Source: Candidatus Caccocola faecipullorum
Lineage (GTDB): Bacteria; Synergistota; Synergistia; Synergistales; Synergistaceae
Reading direction: 5' to 3'
NCBI GenBank assembly: GCA_018716365.1
Contig: DVKA01000110.1
Span: forward strand, 1 to 16,202
Length of the DNA stretch: 16,202 nt
Below the pieces are notes generated by a model. The model saw only the letters and a program-made list of their open reading frames with translations, was not told the DNA's origin and did not search any database. The first letter of the stretch is position 1. Each line of letters begins with the position of its first letter. Of this stretch, positions 11,107-16,202 are shown piece after piece. Both the position numbers and the translations under genes were made by a program.

Positions 11107-11690
11107 TGTTTCTGCTGATAGATAACTATGACAGCTTCGTCTACAACCTGTACCAGCTTGCAGGATCTTTCGTCCCTGACGTTATGGTGGTGCGCAGCGA
11201 CGCGGTGACGGCGGACGAAGTCGAATCCCTCGCGCCGGAAGCGATCCTTCTGTCGCCCGGCCCCGGCCGTCCCGAGGATGCCGGCGTATGTCCGGCGCTT
11301 GTGCGCCGCTTCGCGGGGAAGATACCGATTTTCGGCGTCTGCCTCGGAATGCAGGTGATATGCACGGCGCTCGGCGGCCGCGTATCTTATGCCAAGAGCC
11401 TGATGCACGGCAAGGTTTCGCACATTTCGCTCGAAGGCGGGAGCGTGCTGTTCAAAGGCATGAAGAGCGGATTTCCCGCCGCGCGTTACCATTCGCTCGC
11501 GGCCGTCGAAGAGAGCCTGCCGCCGTCGCTGCGCGTCACTGCGCGCGCCGAAGACGGCGAAATAATGGCGCTTGAAGACGTGAAGCGGCTTGTCTGCGGC
11601 GTTCAGTTCCATCCAGAATCGGTGATGACGCCCGACGGCCCCATGATAGTGAAGAATTTTATAGACGCAGTGAAAGCTGGGAGGAAATAA
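11106..11690 (+). CDS. trpG: Anthranilate synthase component II (glutamine amidotransferase)
   Basis: This class I amidotransferase hydrolyses glutamine and passes ammonia to TrpE. It has 194 residues, typical of stand-alone TrpG. Family landmarks are [13 protein letters not shown] at the start, [12 protein letters not shown] (49-60), nucleophile C79 in GVCLGMQVI, and H169/E171 in [11 protein letters not shown] 11106 is chosen because GAAGGAGGATT lies directly upstream and the protein then begins exactly as the family does. The longer open frame from 11043 adds an Arg-rich stretch with no similarity. There is no fusion to trpD, unlike enteric bacteria. It could also serve p-aminobenzoate synthesis, since TrpG is shared with PabB in some bacteria; the sequence cannot decide that. 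Confidence 0.97.
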   Translation: MFLLIDNYDSFVYNLYQLAGSFVPDVMVVRSDAVTADEVESLAPEAILLSPGPGRPEDAGVCPALVRRFAGKIPIFGVCLGMQVICTALGGRVSYAKSLMHGKVSHISLEGGSVLFKGMKSGFPAARYHSLAAVEESLPPSLRVTARAEDGEIMALEDVKRLVCGVQFHPESVMTPDGPMIVKNFIDAVKAGRK

Positions 11691-12703
11691 TGATGATTAA
11701 AGAAGCGATAATAAAACTTTCAAGAAAAGAAGATTTGACCTTCGACGAAGCGCGCGAGGTCATGAACGAGATAATGAACGGGCAGGCGAGCGGCGTGCAG
11801 ATGGCGGCCTACCTTACGGCGCTCTCGCTGAAGGGCGAGACGACGGACGAGATAACCGCCTCCGCGGTCGGCATGCGCGAGCACTGCATCAGGCTGCTGC
11901 ACGACGTGGACGCGCTCGAAATAGTCGGCACGGGCGGAGACCACGCGAACTCTTTCAACATATCTACGACGGCGGCGCTGGTCATTGCGGCTGGCGGCGT
12001 GCCGGTCGCGAAGCACGGAAACCGCGCGGCCTCGTCGAAGTGCGGCGCTGCCGACGTGCTTGAAGCGCTCGGCGTGAACATCACGATTTCGCCGGAGCGC
12101 AGCGCACAGCTGCTGAAGGAGATAAACATCTGCTTCCTCTTCGCGCAGAACTACCATATCGCGATGAAGTACGTCGCGCCGGTGCGTCGCGAGCTGGGCA
12201 TCAGGACGGTCTTCAACATTCTCGGCCCGCTCTCGAACCCCGCGGGCGCGAAGCGCGAGCTGATGGGCGTCTACGACGAGACGCTCGTCGAGCCGCTCGC
12301 ACACGTCATGTCGCGCCTCGGCGTCTCGCGCGGCATGGTCGTCTTCGGTCAGGACAGCCTTGACGAAATTTCCATGAGCGCGCCGACGACGGTCTGCGAG
12401 ATAAAGGAAGGCTGGTTCCAGTCCTACGAGCTTACGCCGGAGCGTTTCGGCTACGAACGCTGCGGCAAATCCGAGCTGGCGGGAGGAACTCCGGCGGAGA
12501 ACGCGGCGATAACGCGCGCGATACTCGGCGGCGAGGACCGCGGGCCGAAGCGCAGCGCCGTCTGCCTCAACGCCGGGGCCGCGCTCTACATCGGCGGCAA
12601 GGCCGAAAGCATTGAAGCGGGCGTGCGTTCGGCGGAAGAAATAATCGACTCCGGCGCGGCGATGCGCAAGCTCGACGAATTTATAAGAGAGAGCAATAAA
12701 TGA
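11690..12703 (+). CDS. trpD: Anthranilate phosphoribosyltransferase
   Basis: TrpD transfers the phosphoribosyl group of PRPP to anthranilate. The 337-residue length is normal. The N-terminal helical domain (about 1-70) leads to the glycine-rich PRPP loop GTGGD (80-84), followed by [16 protein letters not shown] and [21 protein letters not shown] (key residues K108, H109, N111, R112, S115, S116). The acidic metal-binding pair is seen in GQDSLDEIS, and the hinge region holds [23 protein letters not shown] 11690 overlaps the last base of the trpG stop; a second ATG follows at 11693. GGAGG (11680-11684) is well placed for either. The gene overlaps trpC by four bases (ATGA). Confidence 0.97.
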   Translation: MMIKEAIIKLSRKEDLTFDEAREVMNEIMNGQASGVQMAAYLTALSLKGETTDEITASAVGMREHCIRLLHDVDALEIVGTGGDHANSFNISTTAALVIAAGGVPVAKHGNRAASSKCGAADVLEALGVNITISPERSAQLLKEINICFLFAQNYHIAMKYVAPVRRELGIRTVFNILGPLSNPAGAKRELMGVYDETLVEPLAHVMSRLGVSRGMVVFGQDSLDEISMSAPTTVCEIKEGWFQSYELTPERFGYERCGKSELAGGTPAENAAITRAILGGEDRGPKRSAVCLNAGAALYIGGKAESIEAGVRSAEEIIDSGAAMRKLDEFIRESNK

Positions 12704-13491
12704 ACATCTTAGAGGAAATAGCCGAAAGGACGAAAATCCGCGTCGCGGAGGATAAAAAGCGCGCGCCGCTCGCGGATGTGCGCCGCGCCGCGGAAGAAGC
12801 GGCGAAGGCTAGGACTCCGCGCGCATTCGAGAATGCGCTGCGCGGCGGGGACGTTGCGTTCATCTGCGAGGTGAAGCGCGCCTCTCCGTCGAAGGGGCTT
12901 ATCGCCTGTGATTTCCCTTATCTCGACATCGCGCGCGGCTACGAGGCTGCGGGCGCTGCCGCCGTATCGTGTTTGACGGAGCCGTTCTGGTTCAAGGGGA
13001 GCGACGAATATCTGCGCGAGATGGCGCGTGAGCTGCGCATCCCTGTGCTGCGCAAGGATTTCACGGTGGACGAGTACATGATATACTCGGCCTCGGCGCT
13101 CGAAGCCTCGGCGGTGCTGCTGATAGTTTCGCTGACGGAAGGCGCGGCGCTGCGCGACTATATAGCCCTCGCGCACGAGCTTAATTTGTCGGCGCTCGTC
13201 GAAGTCCACGACGAAGCGGAAACGGAGCTGGCGCTCGGCGCGGGCGCGCGCATCGTCGGCGTCAACAACCGCGACCTGAAAACCTTCAAGGTGGATATGA
13301 ACGTCAGCCTGCGGCTGCGCCCGCTCGTGCCGCGCGAAATCGTATTCGTCTCCGAGAGCGGAGTGAACGGCCCGGAGGATATAGAAAAGCTGCGCCGCTG
13401 CGGCGCGGACGCCGTGCTCGTCGGCGAGCGGCTGATGCGCGCGGCAGACAAGCGCGCGGCGCTCGCGGAGCTTAGGGGGACGGCGCGGTGA
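12700..13491 (+). CDS. trpC: Indole-3-glycerol phosphate synthase
   Basis: TrpC closes and decarboxylates CdRP to indole-3-glycerol phosphate. It is a stand-alone TIM barrel of 263 residues, not fused to TrpF. The catalytic set is visible: E57 and K59 in [13 protein letters not shown]119 in VLRKDF, E168 in [10 protein letters not shown]190 in [11 protein letters not shown], and the phosphate-binding SESGV and [11 protein letters not shown]. The start ATG 12700 overlaps the trpD stop TGA as ATGA. The ribosome site before it is poor (AGAGAG), which suggests that translation depends on ribosomes finishing trpD. The TGA overlaps the trpF GTG start in the same way. Confidence 0.97.
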   Translation: MNILEEIAERTKIRVAEDKKRAPLADVRRAAEEAAKARTPRAFENALRGGDVAFICEVKRASPSKGLIACDFPYLDIARGYEAAGAAAVSCLTEPFWFKGSDEYLREMARELRIPVLRKDFTVDEYMIYSASALEASAVLLIVSLTEGAALRDYIALAHELNLSALVEVHDEAETELALGAGARIVGVNNRDLKTFKVDMNVSLRLRPLVPREIVFVSESGVNGPEDIEKLRRCGADAVLVGERLMRAADKRAALAELRGTAR

Positions 13492-14093
13492 CGAAAATAA
13501 AAATCTGCGGGCTTTCGCGCGAATGCGACATAGATTTCGTCAACGAGGCGAAGCCGGACTACGCGGGGTTTGTCGTGAATTTCCCGAAAAGCCGCAGAAA
13601 CGTCTCCCTAGAGCGTGCTAAAGAGCTTGCGCTGCGGCTGTCGTCTGAAATTATGCCCGTGGGCGTGTTCGTAGACGAGCGCCCCGAAGTTATAGCGGAA
13701 CTCGTAAACTGCGGCGCAATCCGCGCGGCGCAGCTCCACGGTTCCGAGGACGAGGAATATATAAAAAATCTGCGCGCGCTCTGCCGCTGCGAGATTATTC
13801 AGGCTTTCCGCGTGAAGGATGAAAACGACGTGCGGCGCGCCGCGCAAAGCTCCGCGGAGTGCGTCCTGCTCGACGGCGGCCAAGGCGAGGGGCGGCGCTT
13901 CGACTGGAAATTCGCGGAAAATTTCCCGCGCCCCTGCTTCATAGCGGGCGGCCTCGGCGCGGATAACGCCGCTGAAGTTATAGACAAGCTGCGTCCCTTC
14001 GCGCTCGACATGAGCAGCGGGGTGGAGACGGACGGATTCAAAGACTTGGAAAAAATTAAGGCGGCGGTCGCCGCTGTCAGGAGGTTTTCATAG
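13488..14093 (+). CDS. trpF: Phosphoribosylanthranilate isomerase
   Basis: TrpF converts phosphoribosylanthranilate to CdRP by an Amadori rearrangement. The 201-residue TIM barrel begins with KIKICGLS, giving catalytic C7. The matching acid is D129 in CVLLDGGQGEGRRFDW. Other family positions are DYAGFVVNFPKSRR, VGVFVDE, AQLHGSEDEEY, FIAGGLGADNAAEVI and the end-loop LDMSSGVETDG. The start is GTG at 13488, overlapping the trpC stop (GTGA), with AGGGGG (13474-13479) eight bases upstream. The TAG stop abuts the ATG of trpB with no gap, and the AGGAGG for trpB lies inside trpF. In pathway order TrpF acts before TrpC, although it is encoded after it. Confidence 0.96.
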   Translation: MTKIKICGLSRECDIDFVNEAKPDYAGFVVNFPKSRRNVSLERAKELALRLSSEIMPVGVFVDERPEVIAELVNCGAIRAAQLHGSEDEEYIKNLRALCRCEIIQAFRVKDENDVRRAAQSSAECVLLDGGQGEGRRFDWKFAENFPRPCFIAGGLGADNAAEVIDKLRPFALDMSSGVETDGFKDLEKIKAAVAAVRRFS

Positions 14094-15278
14094 ATGAGCA
14101 GAGGAAGGTTCGGCGAACACGGCGGGCAGTACATTTCCGAGACGCTGATGAACGCCGTCATAGAGCTTGAAGAGGCTTACAACAGATACAAGGACGACGC
14201 GGATTTCCAGAGCGAGCTTGCCGCGCTGCTTAACGACTACGCGGGCAGGCCGTCGCGCCTCTACTTCGCAAAGCGCATGACGGAGGACTTGGGCGGCGCG
14301 AAGATATATTTAAAGCGCGAGGACCTGAACCATACCGGCGCGCACAAGATAAACAACGTCCTCGGTCAGGCGCTTCTTGCAAAACGCATGGGCAAGACGC
14401 GCCTCATAGCCGAGACGGGCGCGGGGCAGCACGGCGTCGCTACGGCGACGGCGGCGGCGCTCTTCGGTATGGAGTGCGAGGTCTTCATGGGACGCGAGGA
14501 CATCGAGCGTCAGGCGCTCAACGTCTACCGCATGAGGCTGCTCGGCTCGACCGTCCATTCCGTCGAGAGCGGCACGGGGACGCTGAAGGACGCCGTCAGC
14601 GAGACGATGCGCGAGTGGACGCGCCGCATCGCCGACACTCATTACGTCCTCGGCTCGTGCATGGGGCCGCACCCATTCCCGACGATAGTGCGCGACTTCC
14701 AGGCCGTCATATCGAAAGAGATAAAAGAGCAGCTCGCGCAGGCCGAGGGCAGGCTGCCCGACGCCGTGCTCGCATGCGTCGGCGGCGGCTCGAACGCCAT
14801 CGGTACGTTCTACAACTTCATCGGCGACCCGTCCGTGAAGCTCATCGGCTGCGAGGCGGCGGGGCGCGGCGTCGACACGCCCGAGACGGCGGCTACGATA
14901 GCGACGGGGCGGCTCGGCATCTTCCACGGCATGAAGTCCTACTTCTGCCAGGACGCCTACGGGCAGATCGCGCCCGTCTATTCGATTTCCGCGGGGCTCG
15001 ACTATCCCGGCATCGGCCCCGAGCACGCCTACCTGCACGACACGGGCCGCGCCGAGTACGTCCCCGTCACCGACGACGAATCAGTCGAGGCCTTCGAGTA
15101 TCTCGCGCGCACGGAGGGCATAATCCCCGCAATCGAGAGCGCGCACGCCGTCGCGCACGCGATGAAGATCGCGCCGCAGATGGGAAGGGACAAAATAATC
15201 GTCGTCTGTCTCTCGGGACGCGGCGACAAGGACTGCGCGGCGATAGCGCGGTACAGAGGAGAGGATTTGCATGAGTAA
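14094..15278 (+). CDS. trpB: Tryptophan synthase beta chain
   Basis: TrpB joins indole to serine with pyridoxal phosphate to give tryptophan. The 394-residue length and motifs fit the standard TrpB1 form that pairs with TrpA, not the larger TrpB2 type. It starts with [19 protein letters not shown]-binding K85 lies in [13 protein letters not shown], catalytic E107 in [11 protein letters not shown], and the phosphate cup is GGGSNAIG (230-237). The COMM-region pattern [14 protein letters not shown] and the late LSGRGDKD are also present. AGGAGG (14079-14084) lies nine bases before ATG 14094. The gene overlaps trpA by eight bases, which is consistent with equal production of both subunits. Confidence 0.97.
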   Translation: MSRGRFGEHGGQYISETLMNAVIELEEAYNRYKDDADFQSELAALLNDYAGRPSRLYFAKRMTEDLGGAKIYLKREDLNHTGAHKINNVLGQALLAKRMGKTRLIAETGAGQHGVATATAAALFGMECEVFMGREDIERQALNVYRMRLLGSTVHSVESGTGTLKDAVSETMREWTRRIADTHYVLGSCMGPHPFPTIVRDFQAVISKEIKEQLAQAEGRLPDAVLACVGGGSNAIGTFYNFIGDPSVKLIGCEAAGRGVDTPETAATIATGRLGIFHGMKSYFCQDAYGQIAPVYSISAGLDYPGIGPEHAYLHDTGRAEYVPVTDDESVEAFEYLARTEGIIPAIESAHAVAHAMKIAPQMGRDKIIVVCLSGRGDKDCAAIARYRGEDLHE

Positions 15279-16047
15279 CATCAGACGCGCCTTTGAAAAG
15301 GGCAAAGCCTTCATACCATTCATCACCTGCGGAGACCCGAGCCTCGCGGTCACGGAGGAGCTCGCCTGTGCGATGGCGGAGGCCGGAGCCGACCTAATAG
15401 AGCTCGGTATCCCCTTCTCCGACCCGACCGCTGAAGGGCCGGTCATACAGGCCGCGAACGTCCGCGCGCTGCGCGGCGGCGCGACGACAGACAAGATACT
15501 CGAGACTGCGCGCCGCATCCGCGCGCGCGTAGATACGCCGCTCGCCTTCATGACCTACGCGAACGTCGTCTATTCCTACGGAATTGAGCGCTTCGCCGAA
15601 GCCGCTGCATCGGCCGGCGTCGACGGCCTCATACTGCCCGACGTGCCGTTTGAGGAAAAGGAAGAGTTCGCCGCTCCGTGCCGCCGCCACGGCGTCGAGG
15701 TCGTCTCTCTGATTGCGCCGACTTCGCACGAGCGCATAGCGACGATAGCGCGAGAGGCCGAGGGCTTCGTCTACTGTGTTTCGTCGCTCGGCGTTACGGG
15801 CGTGCGCGGCGCGATAACGACGGACGTCGGCGCGATGGTGCGCCTCGTCAAACGCGAGAAGGATATTCCGTGCGCCGTAGGCTTCGGCATATCGACGCCG
15901 GAGCAGGCAGCGTCGATGGCCTCTCAGTCCGACGGCGCGATAGTCGGCAGCGCAATAGTGAAGCTTTGCGAAAAGTACGGCGAGGACTGCGTGCCGCACG
16001 TCGCGCGGTACGTGCGCGAAATGGCGGAGGCCGTACACGGCGCGTAA
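15271..16047 (+). CDS. trpA: Tryptophan synthase alpha chain
   Basis: TrpA cleaves indole-3-glycerol phosphate and channels indole to TrpB. The 258-residue TIM barrel carries FITCGDPS (17-24), catalytic E44 in [58 protein letters not shown] and [12 protein letters not shown]. The usual second catalytic aspartate, in ADGP of enteric TrpA, is glutamate here (E55 in TAEGP). As far as I recall, the same glutamate is common in clostridial TrpA, so the enzyme is probably active. ATG 15271 has GAGGAGAGG just upstream inside trpB. This is the last gene of the operon and is followed by a terminator. Confidence 0.97.
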   Translation: MSNIRRAFEKGKAFIPFITCGDPSLAVTEELACAMAEAGADLIELGIPFSDPTAEGPVIQAANVRALRGGATTDKILETARRIRARVDTPLAFMTYANVVYSYGIERFAEAAASAGVDGLILPDVPFEEKEEFAAPCRRHGVEVVSLIAPTSHERIATIAREAEGFVYCVSSLGVTGVRGAITTDVGAMVRLVKREKDIPCAVGFGISTPEQAASMASQSDGAIVGSAIVKLCEKYGEDCVPHVARYVREMAEAVHGA

Positions 16048-16076
16048 ATTTTTCGCGCGAGGAACAAAACTACGCG

Positions 16077-16110
16077 GCGGACGGGGCTTTTCGGCTTCGT
16101 CCGCTTTTTT
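16077..16110 (+). terminator. Intrinsic terminator of the trp operon
   Basis: GCGGACG (16077-16083) pairs with CGTCCGC (16098-16104). The stem can extend inward through two G-U pairs and GC/GC (16084-16087 with 16094-16097), leaving a 6-nt loop. TTTTTT covers 16105-16110. It lies 30 bases after the trpA stop and ends the operon. Confidence 0.88.
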
Positions 16111-16113
16111 GCG

Positions 16114-16145
16114 CTGACGCCGCACTGTAATCTTTATGCTAAAAT
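16114..16145 (+). promoter_or_regulatory. Candidate extended -10 promoter for the next gene
   Basis: TGCTAAAAT (16137-16145) matches an extended -10 element (TGn plus TAAAAT). CTGACG at 16114-16119 resembles a -35, but its spacer would be 20 bp, so activity would rest on the extended -10. It lies just after the trp terminator and about 38 bases before a likely gene start. Confidence 0.4.
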
Positions 16146-16182
16146 ACCTTTGTTAAGAGAGCGGAAGGAGGCTCGCCCCGCT

Positions 16183-16202
16183 ATGCTCAGCTGCACGAAG
16201 AT
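16183..16202 (+). CDS. 5' end of an unidentified gene (partial)
   Basis: AAGGAGG (16165-16171) lies 11 bases before ATG 16183, and an open frame reads MLSCTK to the window edge. Placement after a terminator, a candidate promoter and a strong ribosome site supports a real start. The opening is loosely like that of Rrf2-family regulators (ML-STKGRYG), but six residues cannot identify it. Confidence 0.4.

Noticed and set aside
14474..15274. Second + strand open frame of 266 codons inside trpB
   Set aside because: It is almost wholly Arg, Ala, His and Gly, and trpB in the other frame carries every catalytic motif. It is a shadow frame.

Overview
All recognisable genes in this 16.2 kb window lie on the + strand. 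The DNA is GC-rich with dense CGCG runs, yet the genes use the AUA isoleucine codon often. Together with a T-box-controlled trp operon, a yacL-ispD-ispF type gene order and a fused IspDF, this suggests an anaerobic bacterium close to the Firmicutes or Synergistetes. A Synergistetes genome such as a Cloacibacillus relative is my best guess, but that is inference. I saw no tRNA, rRNA, CRISPR array, insertion sequence or phage gene. The region looks like a stable core chromosome segment.

Layout. (1) 1-1404: the tail of an unidentified gene, then serS and a strong intrinsic terminator. (2) 1405-4221: a two-part membrane protein (a degenerate WecA/MraY-like domain fused to a WecG/TagA/CpsF glycosyltransferase), then ybaB and recR. 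(3) 4282-8176: a YacL-type membrane PIN-TRAM protein, fused ispDF and guaB, tightly packed and ended by a terminator. (4) 8177-9263: a CGCG-dense noncoding stretch with a promoter, then exoA (exonuclease III family). (5) 9268-16110: a near-consensus promoter, a tryptophan T-box leader with specifier UGG, and trpE-G-D-C-F-B-A with overlapping or abutting junctions, ended by a terminator. (6) 16111-16202: a candidate promoter and the first codons of another gene.

How the genes work together. The trp operon encodes every step from chorismate to tryptophan. Its leader should terminate transcription when tRNA-Trp is charged and read through when it is uncharged. IspDF carries out two non-adjacent steps of the MEP isoprenoid pathway, and guaB makes XMP for guanine nucleotides. 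YbaB/RecR and ExoA serve DNA organisation and repair.

Most of the window is conventional. The points most worth checking are the pseudo-WecA/TagA fusion (apparent loss of the aspartate pair, one DG-motif aspartate and the histidine motif), the shortened active-site loop in the IspF half, the probable origin of IspDF by fusion within a conserved gene order, and a stem sequence shared by two terminators. I did not find convincing evidence of a wholly new multi-gene system.
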